NCBI GenBank assembly: GCA_050261915.1
Contig: JBLNDT010000001.1
Location: 1 to 64,000 of the forward strand
Length of the DNA: 64,000 nucleotides
Reading direction: 5' to 3'
Source of the DNA: UBA699 sp050261915
Lineage (GTDB): Bacteria; Bacillota; Clostridia; Clostridiales; Clostridiaceae
Part shown: piece by piece, positions 9,286 through 18,055 of the stretch
Layout: the number at the start of each line of letters is the position of its first letter
Numbering within the stretch: the stretch's first letter is position 1
The notes under the pieces: model-generated
Seen by the model: the letters and a program-made list of their open reading frames with translations, nothing else
What the model was told of the DNA's origin: nothing
Databases searched by the model: none
Position numbers and translations under genes: made by a program

Positions 9286-10167
9286 TTATACCTCCTGTAG
9301 CAGGTTTTTCTGCTTATGCCTTATTTCCTTTTTTAAATACTTAGCTATCTGTTCAGCTCTGTCACTGTTTGATGTAGTAAAAAGCTCCACCATTATTCTT
9401 GCATTGTCAACCCCTCTGACATTATTCAATGCCGCTGCAGCATCCCTTAGCATTTTCTTTACTGAATCAATATTAATAATATCAACCTTGTTTATCTTAA
9501 TCATAGCCTTCAAACCGTAATTGTTCGTATAATTAAGGTGAATCATACCTTGGTCCACCATAACAAGGTTTTCTCCTGATATTGGTATTTCTTTTGATAT
9601 GGTACCTATCATAACCAGATCAAGATATTTATTTATGCATTTCATCCTGTAATAAAGGGAAATTGCCTGAGCCAATTTATATGCAACTCCTGCTGCTGTA
9701 AGATTATCGTAAGGATAGCTGGAATTTTTCTGTTTTGGATTTATTAAAATTGCGTCGTGGGGCACCTCTTCAAATTCATGGCAGTCTGTCACTATTATAT
9801 CTATGCCAGATTTTCTGCAGAAATCCATACCTTTAAGAGAATTAGATCCACAGCCTGCGGTTATTATGAGACTTGCTCCTAAAAACTTGAACTCATTTCC
9901 TATATCTCCTGAATCAGAACTGGAATCCTCTTCCCCTTGATCTGAAATAAAATACTCTACATCAGCATTTAAATATTTCAACACCAAAAGGAGTACAGAA
10001 ACAGCTGTAACTCCATCAATATCATGGTAACCGTATAAAACTATTTTTTCTCCGTTGTTTACTGCTTTCACAATCCTATGTAATGCATCCTTCATATGAT
10101 TCATTAAAAATGGATTGTGCATTCCAGTAATCCCGGAAAAGTATGAGCATTCCCCATAGTTTTCCAT
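9286..10167 (-). CDS. RecJ-like DHH-domain protein, degenerate and C-terminally short
   Basis: About 293 residues from the ATG preceded by GGAGGATAGTATT. The order matches the RecJ DHH core: GEKIVLYGYHDIDGVTA (RecJ: GDYDVDGVT), LIITAGCGSNS (RecJ: TVDCG), VTDCHEFEEVP (RecJ: DHHE), INPKQKNSSYPYDNLTAAGVA. Several catalytic aspartates and a histidine are replaced (GD to GY, VDCG to AGCG, DHHE to DCHE). The protein stops after the connector helix, lacking DHHA1 and the OB-fold, where RecJ exonucleases have about 570 residues. The location between secF and apt is where clostridia often carry recJ. It is probably not an active nuclease. A non-enzymatic role or decay are both possible. Confidence 0.7.
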   Translation of the reverse strand: MENYGECSYFSGITGMHNPFLMNHMKDALHRIVKAVNNGEKIVLYGYHDIDGVTAVSVLLLVLKYLNADVEYFISDQGEEDSSSDSGDIGNEFKFLGASLIITAGCGSNSLKGMDFCRKSGIDIIVTDCHEFEEVPHDAILINPKQKNSSYPYDNLTAAGVAYKLAQAISLYYRMKCINKYLDLVMIGTISKEIPISGENLVMVDQGMIHLNYTNNYGLKAMIKINKVDIINIDSVKKMLRDAAAALNNVRGVDNARIMVELFTTSNSDRAEQIAKYLKKEIRHKQKNLLQEV

Positions 10168-10253
10168 AATACTATCCTCCAAAATTATCGAAAGCATTTA
10201 TATTATAAAATAAAATGTCTGATTTTACAAATGCTTTATTACATGTTTACAAA

Positions 10254-10288
10254 TAAAAAAATCCAGAATGGATAAAATTCCGGATTTT
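10254..10288 (-). terminator. Rho-independent terminator after secF
   Basis: On the minus strand AATCCGGAAT and ATTCTGGATT form an imperfect stem around a short loop, followed by TTTTTTTATTTG. It lies 20 bases after the secF stop and separates the secDF unit from the recJ-like gene. Confidence 0.75.
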
Positions 10289-10308
10289 CTTATCTATATC
10301 CTAATTAT

Positions 10309-11187
10309 CTATTTTTTCAAAGTGCTTAATTTTAGTTTTTTACTATGTTTTTTAAATAACACCCAGAATGGACTTGCAATGAATATGGAGGAGTAACATC
10401 CTGACACCACACCCACTATAAGAGGCAGTGAAAAATTCCTTATACTAGGTACAAAGTAATATACTGCAGTCAAAGTAATTAGCACTGATAAAACTGTGTT
10501 TATTGACCTTGCCAAAGTCTGGGTAACACTGGCATCTGCAAGTAAAACCGGGTCTGCAGACCTGATGTACTTTTGATTTTCTCTTATTCTGTCAAAAACA
10601 ACTATAGTGTCATGAACAGAATAACCTATTACAGTTAAGGCTGCAGCTATAAAGCTTGAATCAACTTGTATCTGAAAAATTGAATAAAATGCAAGCATGA
10701 ACAAAACATCATGAACAAGTGATACAATGGCAGCTAAGGCAAAATTAATTTCAAACCTTAATGTAATATAAATCAGTATGGCAATGCAGGCTATTAACAT
10801 TGCCTGGAAAGCCTTATTCCTTGTTTCAGCACCAATGCTTGCGCCTATGTCTTCCTGACTTGAAAGTGCAGCATCCTTGTACTTTGTCTTTAGATCTGTA
10901 ACTAGTGTTTTTGTGTTATCTACTGTGAGCTTTGCGCTTTTTATTTCAATGGAAGTATTGTCAACCTTACTGCTGGTAAAATCATTAGTATACTTTTTAA
11001 TCATAGCATCCACATCTGCTTTTTCAAAGTTTTGCTTTAATGCTATCTGGGTAATTGTACCACCTTTAAAGTCTATTCCAAAATCAAGTCCTTTTGTAGC
11101 TATTGAAAATATACCTAGAATTATAATTATACCTGATATGGCAAACCAAATTTTGGTCTTTTCTATAATCTTGTAGTAAGTATTCAT
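10309..11187 (-). CDS. secF: Protein translocase subunit SecF
   Basis: 292 residues with a six-helix RND-type membrane domain. DFGIDFKGGTI follows the first helix (SecF signature D-F-x-G-G) and IGYSVHDTIVVFDRIREN is the conserved TM4 block carrying the proton-relay region. SecF partners with SecD to pull exported proteins through SecYEG using the proton gradient. It starts directly after the secD stop (TAG then ATG), so translation is likely coupled. GGGGGG precedes the start. Confidence 0.95.
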   Translation of the reverse strand: MNTYYKIIEKTKIWFAISGIIIILGIFSIATKGLDFGIDFKGGTITQIALKQNFEKADVDAMIKKYTNDFTSSKVDNTSIEIKSAKLTVDNTKTLVTDLKTKYKDAALSSQEDIGASIGAETRNKAFQAMLIACIAILIYITLRFEINFALAAIVSLVHDVLFMLAFYSIFQIQVDSSFIAAALTVIGYSVHDTIVVFDRIRENQKYIRSADPVLLADASVTQTLARSINTVLSVLITLTAVYYFVPSIRNFSLPLIVGVVSGCYSSIFIASPFWVLFKKHSKKLKLSTLKK

Positions 11188-12459
11188 CTATTTTACCCCC
11201 CTTCTGAAGTCATGCACCCCGAAGGTTCCTATGGACCATTTTTTATTAAACCAGCCCATGCCGGCAACAACCTTTATCAAATATCTAGAAACTGTAATTG
11301 CAGTAAGCATACTCAAGGTAACGCCCACTATCAATGTAAGGGCAAAGCCTTTAACACTTCCTGAGCCAAGGGAATACAATACTATTCCTGTTAAAATTGA
11401 AGTTACATTTGAATCAGTAACTGAAGTCATAGCTCTATGAAAGCCTGCATCGATTGCCGCTTTCATGGATTTACCACTTTTAAGCTCTTCCTTCATTCTT
11501 TCAAAAATAAGTATATTGGCATCTACCGCCATACCTACCGTAAGAAGGAACGCAGCTATACCTGGAAGGGTAAGAGTTACCTTAAGGCTTGCAAAAGCTA
11601 AAAGTACAATGTATATGTATAATGTCAAAGCAATATTTGCTATAAGCCCTGGAACTCTATAGTATAAAACCATAAGCAGCATAACTATTCCAATACCAAC
11701 TTCACCGGCTAGAATACTTAGCGGCAGTGCATTTGCTCCAAGAGATGCTCCAACTAGTTGAGTTTGTACAGGCTTAACGGTAACAGGAAGTGCTCCTGAA
11801 TTTATTATGTCTGCTTTTCTTTTTGCATCCTCCAAGCTTGTGCTTCCTGTAATTATTGCTTTTCCGTTTGCTATTACAGCATCCACTGTAGGGTCTGTTA
11901 ATACATCGCTGTCCATATATATAGTGATCTTTTGGTTTAAAAATTTAGCTGTTGCAGCAGCAAATTTCTTTGCTCCTTCATCATTTAAATCAAGTCCAAT
12001 GGTTGCTTTGTTTCCATTTGATGAATCCATATATGCTGTTGCTTTAGTTACATCTGAGCCTGTAAGTATTGTGACCCCGTCAGGACCTACAAATTTTAGC
12101 TCTCCAGTTTTTCCAACAGTGTTTTTAACCTGTTCTACATCGTATACACCAGGTATCTCTATTCTAATTCTTTTTTTACCTTCCCTGGTAACAACAGTTT
12201 CACTTACACCCATTTTGTTAACTCTCATTGATATAAGTTCTATGGTTCTGTCTAATGTACTTTGGTCCACATTGTCAGATTGAATTTCTTCCAGAACAGA
12301 TACTCCACCTTGCAGGTCAAGCCCTCTGCTTATAGCCTGGTTGAAGGATTTTATTCTATAGCCGCCTATGGTTAATCCGTAAATTCCGGAATAAACCAAA
12401 GCCCCTAAAAGGCTTAGGAATACAATGAAAATCACGGTACTTTTTACTCTTGTCTTCAT
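11188..12459 (-). CDS. secD: Protein translocase subunit SecD
   Basis: 423 residues. RGLDLQGGVSVL after the first helix is the SecD signature, followed by the periplasmic-type P1 domain and a C-terminal five-helix RND block with GMAVDANILIFERMKEEL. It is the shorter clostridial SecD form. It acts at the membrane with SecF and YajC, whose gene is a few kilobases upstream on the same strand, with scfA/scfB between. GAGGGGG precedes the ATG. Confidence 0.95.
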   Translation of the reverse strand: MKTRVKSTVIFIVFLSLLGALVYSGIYGLTIGGYRIKSFNQAISRGLDLQGGVSVLEEIQSDNVDQSTLDRTIELISMRVNKMGVSETVVTREGKKRIRIEIPGVYDVEQVKNTVGKTGELKFVGPDGVTILTGSDVTKATAYMDSSNGNKATIGLDLNDEGAKKFAAATAKFLNQKITIYMDSDVLTDPTVDAVIANGKAIITGSTSLEDAKRKADIINSGALPVTVKPVQTQLVGASLGANALPLSILAGEVGIGIVMLLMVLYYRVPGLIANIALTLYIYIVLLAFASLKVTLTLPGIAAFLLTVGMAVDANILIFERMKEELKSGKSMKAAIDAGFHRAMTSVTDSNVTSILTGIVLYSLGSGSVKGFALTLIVGVTLSMLTAITVSRYLIKVVAGMGWFNKKWSIGTFGVHDFRRGVK

Positions 12460-12481
12460 TTTTTTCCCCCTCTATGAAATA

Positions 12482-13843
12482 TTATTCCATAATGTTTGAT
12501 TTAAGTGCAATTGAACATTCAATTCTCTTTTTCTGCATTTTGCATCCAATACTGTATGGTATATGCATATCTCCGTTGAAATTGTAGTTATTTGCCTGAC
12601 AGCCTCCGCTGCAGTAGAATCTTGCCCAGCACTTTCTGCACTCAGGCTTGTTGTATATATGGGCGTTCTTGAATTCCCTTGCTATTTCCTGGTTTAATTC
12701 ACCATTTTCAAGAGTTCCCATTTTAAACTTTTCATTTCCAACAAATTGATGACATGGGTATATATCTCCCTGTGGAGTTATTGCCACATATTCATGGCCT
12801 GCTCCACATCCTGATATTCTTTTGTAAACACAAGGTCCTCCCTGAAGGTCTATGTTAAAATGGTAAAATTTGAACTCATTACCCTCTTTATGTCTCTTAA
12901 GCATTTCTTCGTATAATTTGTCATACTGTTCAAAAATAACAGGAAGATCCTCTTCTCTTATGCTTAGTGGATCGCTTTCAGGAAGCACTACCGGTTCAAT
13001 GGATATTTCATCAAAGCCTTCATCTGCAAGGTGCATTATATCCATGAAAAAATCAGTATTTTTCCTTGTGAATGTTCCTCGTGCATAGTACTGCTTTGAT
13101 TTATCTCTTATTTCTACCATTTTTTTAATTTTAGGTATTATACTTTCATAGGATCCGGTGCCGTCAGCTCTTACTCTGACATTATCATTTACATCTTTTC
13201 TTCCATCTATGCTTAGAACTATATTCCCCATGTTTTTGTCTAAATAATCCATAATTTCATCATTTAAAAGAGTAGCATTTGTAGTCATGGTGAATCTTAT
13301 GGTTTTATTGTGCTTCTTTTCCATTGATTTGGCATATTCAACTATTTCCTTTACATTGTCAAAAGCCATTAACGGCTCTCCTCCAAATAAGTCAACCTCA
13401 ATATGCTTTCTTGGACCTGATTTTTCAATAACAAAATCAATGGCTTTTTTTCCTGTTTCAGCACTCATAAGGCCTTTAGCGCCCCTGTATTCTCCTTCAT
13501 CTGCAAAGCAGTAACTGCATCTTAGATTACAGTCATGAGCAATATTAAGACAGAGTGCCTTTATGTAAGATGTTGAGTTTTCTGAATCCATGGCGATTTT
13601 TTCGTATAAATCCTCTGAATATAGGCTTCCCTCGTCAATAAGCTCATATACCTCATCAATAGCCTCTTCCAGCTCATCTATTTGATATTTAGCTTTAAGT
13701 CTTTCAATAATTTCTTCCTTGGTCGCCATCTTTTCTTCATCTAATATATCATATATCAGCTCATCCACTATATGAACACACCCGGAATTGACATCTACTG
13801 TGTAGTAGTCTCCTCCTTGAATAAACTTGTGAATATACGCCAC
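12482..13843 (-). CDS. scfB: SCIFF peptide maturase (radical SAM, SPASM)
   Basis: 453 residues starting at GTG, preceded by GGAGG. An N-terminal peptide-binding (RRE-like) region precedes the radical-SAM motif CNLRCSYCF near residue 110. The C-terminal SPASM region is cysteine-rich: CGAGHEY, YPCHQF, CRKCWARFYCSGGC and a final C. This is the thioether-cross-link-forming SCIFF maturase, joining cysteine sulfur to a threonine alpha-carbon in the partner peptide. The precursor scfA is 67 bases upstream on the same strand, which settles the identity. The biological role of the product is unknown in any clostridium to my knowledge. Confidence 0.95.
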   Translation of the reverse strand: MAYIHKFIQGGDYYTVDVNSGCVHIVDELIYDILDEEKMATKEEIIERLKAKYQIDELEEAIDEVYELIDEGSLYSEDLYEKIAMDSENSTSYIKALCLNIAHDCNLRCSYCFADEGEYRGAKGLMSAETGKKAIDFVIEKSGPRKHIEVDLFGGEPLMAFDNVKEIVEYAKSMEKKHNKTIRFTMTTNATLLNDEIMDYLDKNMGNIVLSIDGRKDVNDNVRVRADGTGSYESIIPKIKKMVEIRDKSKQYYARGTFTRKNTDFFMDIMHLADEGFDEISIEPVVLPESDPLSIREEDLPVIFEQYDKLYEEMLKRHKEGNEFKFYHFNIDLQGGPCVYKRISGCGAGHEYVAITPQGDIYPCHQFVGNEKFKMGTLENGELNQEIAREFKNAHIYNKPECRKCWARFYCSGGCQANNYNFNGDMHIPYSIGCKMQKKRIECSIALKSNIME

Positions 13844-13878
13844 GTTTTTTCCTCCTAACGGTAATAGACATTATTAAA

Positions 13879-13899
13879 GCAGTAACAAATTGTTACTGC
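13879..13899 (-). terminator. Hairpin between scfA and scfB
   Basis: GCAGTAACAA pairs with TTGTTACTGC, separated by a single base, followed by TTTAATAATG on the minus strand. The U-run is short, so this may be a partial terminator lowering scfB relative to the peptide gene, or an mRNA 3'-end stabiliser. Confidence 0.5.
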
Positions 13900-13910
13900 T
13901 TAATCGTAAA

Positions 13911-14048
13911 TTAATTTTCGCAAGCTAGATTTGCTACTGTACAAGAAGTTTTACATGCTGACTGGCATGAATTTGCACATTCTTTACAACCAGGCTTATT
14001 AATGCTGTTCTTTATATTTTTCTTATTAATTGTTCTAATATGTTTCAT
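13911..14048 (-). CDS. scfA: SCIFF precursor peptide (six cysteines in forty-five residues)
   Basis: Short gene of exactly 45 codons plus TAA, with AGGAATATTT before the ATG. The N-terminal half is a basic leader (MKHIRTINKKNIKNSINKPG). The core has cysteines at residues 21, 24, 28, 32, 36 and 43, including the family pattern CANSCQSACKTSC with a threonine after the fifth cysteine, CTVANLAC. The length and the six cysteines are the family definition. It is the substrate of the adjacent maturase, which installs the thioether bridge. Confidence 0.96.
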   Translation of the reverse strand: MKHIRTINKKNIKNSINKPGCKECANSCQSACKTSCTVANLACEN

Positions 14049-14107
14049 TAAATATTCCTCCATTCATAAACTTATCCGTTTGATTATATCATATATAAAA
14101 TTTAAAA

Positions 14108-14473
14108 TCAAAGATTTATTGTCAGCATTCCTGCCATTGTGCCTGTTGCAAGGGCTAAACCAAGTCTTTCCAGTCTGTCTATTCCAATTACAGAAGGATT
14201 CCCTGAAATCACCGAAACAGTATAAAGCACCAGCATGTAAATTAAGGCAACCATAAACCCTGTAAGCCATCCCTTTTTTCTTATTCTCATTACGGCATGC
14301 ATACTCCCATATATTATACTGATCATTGTAACAACAAGATAAAATAAAGAGCATGTACTATCTTGGATATCCCAAAAAGTCATTATAACTGCAAAAATCA
14401 AAAGCATCACTACCGTAATAATAAAACCTCTAAGTACACCCTCCAGCACAGAAATGCACAATTTCTTTTCCAT
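14108..14473 (-). CDS. TIGR04086-type four-helix membrane protein
   Basis: About 121 residues with four hydrophobic helices and a small basic loop (VMRIRKKGWL). A glycine-rich last helix ends LALATGTMAGMLTI. The ATG at 14473 is preferred because GGGGGTGTTTAGT lies before it. I recall this family as one that recurs beside SCIFF peptide genes and yajC, which is the context here. No catalytic residues are visible. A role in the membrane or in export of the SCIFF product is only a guess. Confidence 0.75.
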   Translation of the reverse strand: MEKKLCISVLEGVLRGFIITVVMLLIFAVIMTFWDIQDSTCSLFYLVVTMISIIYGSMHAVMRIRKKGWLTGFMVALIYMLVLYTVSVISGNPSVIGIDRLERLGLALATGTMAGMLTINL

Positions 14474-14527
14474 ACTAAACACCCCCTGCTTACTATCTAT
14501 GTAAACAAAGTTTGTTTTATGACTTTA

Positions 14528-14848
14528 TTATTTACCTTCTCCGTTAATATGCTTATATCCAGACAAATCTGTTTTAACCTTTTCCACATTTATCTTTTCT
14601 AATATCCCGGTTTTTGAAAGTTTTATTTTTGTATTGTCAGGCCCTGTTTCAATGATAACATAATCATTATAAATCAATATAATGCTGCCTATTATTCCGC
14701 CTCTTGTTAATATTTCATCATGTACCTTAAGGTTTTCCAGCATAAGATTATATTCTTTTTTCCTTTTCATTTGTGGAATGACAATTATGAAATATAACAC
14801 TGCAGTCATGAATATTAATGGTACTAATTGGGCTAATATATTTCCCAT
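14528..14848 (-). CDS. yajC: Sec translocase accessory subunit YajC
   Basis: 106 residues from the second possible ATG, which is 8 bases after AAGGAGG; the first ATG is too close to that site. One N-terminal transmembrane helix (LVPLIFMTAVLYFIIVIPQMKRKKE in part) precedes a soluble domain containing EILTRGGIIGSI, the YajC hallmark. It associates with SecDF. It follows tgt as in most bacteria (queA-tgt-yajC). Confidence 0.93.
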   Translation of the reverse strand: MGNILAQLVPLIFMTAVLYFIIVIPQMKRKKEYNLMLENLKVHDEILTRGGIIGSIILIYNDYVIIETGPDNTKIKLSKTGILEKINVEKVKTDLSGYKHINGEGK

Positions 14849-14869
14849 AGGCATTCCTCCTTGATTTTA

Positions 14870-16000
14870 TCAAGCTCTCCCCTGCCACATTTCAAGTTTT
14901 TCAGCTTTGTAGTGTTTAAAATTTCCTGAGTCAATTGCATCTCTAATTTCCTGCATCATGTTATTATAAAAATAAAGATTATGAAGTACACAAAGTCTCA
15001 TGGCAAGCATTTCCTTTGCTTTAAAAAGATGCCTTATATAAGCTCTTGAATAGCTTCTGCAAGCAGGGCAATTGCATCCCTCATCAATAGGATTTCCATC
15101 AAGCTCATATTTACTATTTAAAAGATTAATTTTTCCATGCTTTGTGAAAACATGGGCATGCCTTCCGTTTCTTGCAGGCAGCACACAGTCAAAGAAATCA
15201 ACTCCACGTTCCACTGCTTCAAGAATATTGCTTGGAAGGCCAACTCCCATTAGATATATTGGCTTATCTTCAGGAAGGTGAGGTACTACAGCATCAATTA
15301 TCTTGTACATTTCCTCATGAGTTTCTCCTACTGCAAGGCCTCCTATGGCATACCCATCCATATCCATTTTTGCTATCTGCTTAGCATGTTTAATTCTTAA
15401 GTCCTCATAGACACCACCCTGGTTTATTCCAAAGAGCATCTGCTGTTTATTTATTGTATCAGGAAGGCTGTTTAATCTATCCATCTCTTCTCTGCATCTT
15501 TGGAGCCATCTTGTGGTCATGTCTACTGATTTTTTCACATATTCATAAGGAGACGGGTTTGCAACACATTCATCAAAAGCCATAGCTATTGTGGATGCCA
15601 AATTACTCTGTATCTGCATGCTTTCCTCAGGCCCCATGAATATTTTTCTTCCATCTATATGTGAATTAAAACTGACCCCCTCCTCTTTTATCTTTCTGAT
15701 GTGAGCCAGTGAAAAAACCTGAAATCCACCAGAATCAGTAAGAATTGGTCTGTCCCAGTTCATAAACTTATGGAGTCCACCCATTTGCTTTATTACTTTA
15801 TCCCCAGGTCTTAAATGAAGGTGATACGTGTTTGAAAGTTCCACCTGACATCCTATTTCTTTAAGGTCCACACTTGATACCGCTCCCTTTATGGCAGCTA
15901 GAGTACCTACATTCATAAACACAGGAGTCTGTATTGTTCCATGACAGGTTTTAAACTCTCCTCTTCTTGCGTTTCCTTCTTTTTTTAACAGCTTATACAT
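14870..16000 (-). CDS. tgt: Queuine/preQ1 tRNA-ribosyltransferase
   Basis: 376 residues. The active-site blocks LTDSGGFQVFSLA and the nucleophile region VDFFDCVLPARNGR are complete, and the zinc site appears as CNCPAC with a later His (IRHLF). It exchanges guanine 34 of GUN-anticodon tRNAs for preQ1, the committed step before QueA. It starts 12 bases after queA ends, in the conserved ruvAB-queA-tgt-yajC run. Confidence 0.97.
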   Translation of the reverse strand: MYKLLKKEGNARRGEFKTCHGTIQTPVFMNVGTLAAIKGAVSSVDLKEIGCQVELSNTYHLHLRPGDKVIKQMGGLHKFMNWDRPILTDSGGFQVFSLAHIRKIKEEGVSFNSHIDGRKIFMGPEESMQIQSNLASTIAMAFDECVANPSPYEYVKKSVDMTTRWLQRCREEMDRLNSLPDTINKQQMLFGINQGGVYEDLRIKHAKQIAKMDMDGYAIGGLAVGETHEEMYKIIDAVVPHLPEDKPIYLMGVGLPSNILEAVERGVDFFDCVLPARNGRHAHVFTKHGKINLLNSKYELDGNPIDEGCNCPACRSYSRAYIRHLFKAKEMLAMRLCVLHNLYFYNNMMQEIRDAIDSGNFKHYKAEKLEMWQGRA

Positions 16001-16012
16001 ATATTTTCTCCT

Positions 16013-17038
16013 TTACTTTATAAACATGGCATCCCCAAAGCTGAAGAATCTGTAATTTTCCTTAACAGCAGTCTCATATGCATTTATAATAATATCCCTG
16101 CTCGAAATAGCGCTTACCAGCATTAATAATGTTGATTTTGGAAGATGAAAATTTGTTATTAATGCATCTACAATTTTGAATTTATATCCTGGATAGATGA
16201 ATATATCTGTCCACCCTGATTTTTCTGATACCCTGTTATTTTCATCCCCTATGGTTTCAAGGGTTCTTGTGCTTGTGGTTCCTACAGAAATTACCCTTTT
16301 TCCATTTTCCTTGCAGCTGTTTATGATATCAGCATTTTCTTTGGTAAGTGTATAATACTCTGAATGCATAACGTGACTGTTTATGTCATCCACTTTTACT
16401 GGCCTGAAGGTTCCAAGGCCCACATGAAGCGTTAGATATGCAATTTTTATGCCCTTATCCCTTAATTTATCCAAAAGTGCTGTGGTAAAATGAAGTCCGG
16501 CTGTTGGAGCTGCTGCTGAGCCTTGTTCTCTTGAATATACGGTTTGATACATTTCCTTGTCCTCAAGCTTTTCAGTTATATATGGAGGAAGAGGCATCTG
16601 ACCAAGGCTGTCCAGCACTTCTTCAAATATTCCTTCATATTCAAATTCAACTATTCGGCTTCCCTCAGAGCCTATATCAATAACCTGAGCTTTAAGCTCA
16701 CCATTTCCAAATATAAATCTTGTTCCAATTTGTGCTCTCTTACCTGGCTTAACAAGTGTTTCCCACTTATCCTTCTCAATTCTCTTTAATAAAAGGAATT
16801 CCATCTTTCCACCAGTGCCTTCTTTAGCACCAAAAAGACGGGCGGGGATTACTCTGGTGTCATTAAGTACCAGGCAGTCTCCACTTTCAAGGTAATCTAT
16901 AATGTCCCTGAAAACCTTATGTTCTATATTTCCATTATTTTTATCAAGTACCATAAGTCTTGCTTCATCCCTTTTCATAAGAGGATGCTGGGCAATCTGC
17001 TCCTTTGGAAGATAAAAATCAAAGTCGCTAACCTTCAC
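16013..17038 (-). CDS. queA: S-adenosylmethionine:tRNA ribosyltransferase-isomerase
   Basis: 341 residues beginning at GTG with GGAGAATAGATC upstream. YLPKEQIAQHP at the start, GSAAAPTAGLHFT in the centre and ITNFHLPKSTLLMLV near the end are QueA signatures. It transfers and rearranges the ribose of SAM onto preQ1-tRNA to give epoxyqueuosine. It begins 3 bases after the ruvB stop, implying co-transcription. Confidence 0.97.
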   Translation of the reverse strand: MKVSDFDFYLPKEQIAQHPLMKRDEARLMVLDKNNGNIEHKVFRDIIDYLESGDCLVLNDTRVIPARLFGAKEGTGGKMEFLLLKRIEKDKWETLVKPGKRAQIGTRFIFGNGELKAQVIDIGSEGSRIVEFEYEGIFEEVLDSLGQMPLPPYITEKLEDKEMYQTVYSREQGSAAAPTAGLHFTTALLDKLRDKGIKIAYLTLHVGLGTFRPVKVDDINSHVMHSEYYTLTKENADIINSCKENGKRVISVGTTSTRTLETIGDENNRVSEKSGWTDIFIYPGYKFKIVDALITNFHLPKSTLLMLVSAISSRDIIINAYETAVKENYRFFSFGDAMFIK

Positions 17039-17041
17039 GAT

Positions 17042-18043
17042 CTATTCTCCTTTTCTTGTGTTTTTTAAATGTTCCTTGGCCTTTTCCGTTGCCATTCTCC
17101 CTCTTGGAGTTCTTATTATGAATCCCTTTTGAAGCAGATATGGTTCATAAACATCCTCTATAGTATCAAGTTCCTCCCCAATAAAATAGGAAAGAGTTTC
17201 TACCCCTACAGGTCCTCCGTTGAAATTGTCTATTATTGCACTTATTATTTTATTGTCAATTCCGTCAAAGCCTTCCTTGTCCACATCTAAAAGTTTCAAA
17301 GCATCCTTAGCTATATTTATATCTACTATTCCATTGCCCTTAACCTCTGAATAGTCTCTTACCCTTTTCAAAAGCCTATTTGCTATCCTTGGAGTTCCTC
17401 TTGATCTTCTCCCGATTTCAACCGCGGCATTTTCTTCAATATTTACATTAAGTATTCTTGAAGATCTAACTATTATCTCCTTAAGCTCATCCTCTTCGTA
17501 ATATTCCATAGGGCAGAGCATTCCAAATCTATCCCTTAAGGGAGATGTAAGAAGTCCTACTCTTGTAGTGGCACCTATTAAAGTAAAATTAGGCAGATCT
17601 AGCCTTATTGACTTAGCAGCAGCGCCCTTTCCTATAACAATGTCCAGTGCAAAATCCTCCATGGCTGGATATAGGATTTCCTCTACTGTTCTATTCAACC
17701 TGTGAATTTCATCAATAAAAAGCACATCATTTTTATTAAGACTCGTTAATATTGCTGCCAAATCTCCTGCTCTTTCAATAGCTGGTCCTGAGGTTACCTT
17801 TAATGAACCTTTCATTTCCCTGGCAATAATGTTTGCAAGTGTTGTTTTTCCAAGTCCAGGAGGTCCGTAAAGCAATACATGATCCAGTGCTTCTTCCCTG
17901 TTTTTAGCAGCACGAATGAATATATCTAGTTTTTCCTTAACCTTTTTTTGACCAATATATTCTTTTAGTTTTAATGGTCTTAAGCTGTATTCGGAATCTT
18001 CATCCTCTGTAATGCAGACAGCTGTTACAATTCTATCTTCCAT
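17042..18043 (-). CDS. ruvB: Holliday junction branch-migration ATPase RuvB
   Basis: 333 residues. Walker A GPPGLGKTTLANIIA, Walker B VLFIDEIHRL, sensor 1 IGATTR and the arginine-finger segment PLRDRFG are present, followed by a C-terminal winged helix (GFIIRTPRGRMAT). It drives branch migration with RuvA. AGGAGG precedes the ATG. It follows ruvA by 12 bases. No ruvC is present, as expected in clostridia. Confidence 0.97.
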   Translation of the reverse strand: MEDRIVTAVCITEDEDSEYSLRPLKLKEYIGQKKVKEKLDIFIRAAKNREEALDHVLLYGPPGLGKTTLANIIAREMKGSLKVTSGPAIERAGDLAAILTSLNKNDVLFIDEIHRLNRTVEEILYPAMEDFALDIVIGKGAAAKSIRLDLPNFTLIGATTRVGLLTSPLRDRFGMLCPMEYYEEDELKEIIVRSSRILNVNIEENAAVEIGRRSRGTPRIANRLLKRVRDYSEVKGNGIVDINIAKDALKLLDVDKEGFDGIDNKIISAIIDNFNGGPVGVETLSYFIGEELDTIEDVYEPYLLQKGFIIRTPRGRMATEKAKEHLKNTRKGE

Positions 18044-18055
18044 GAACTATACCTC

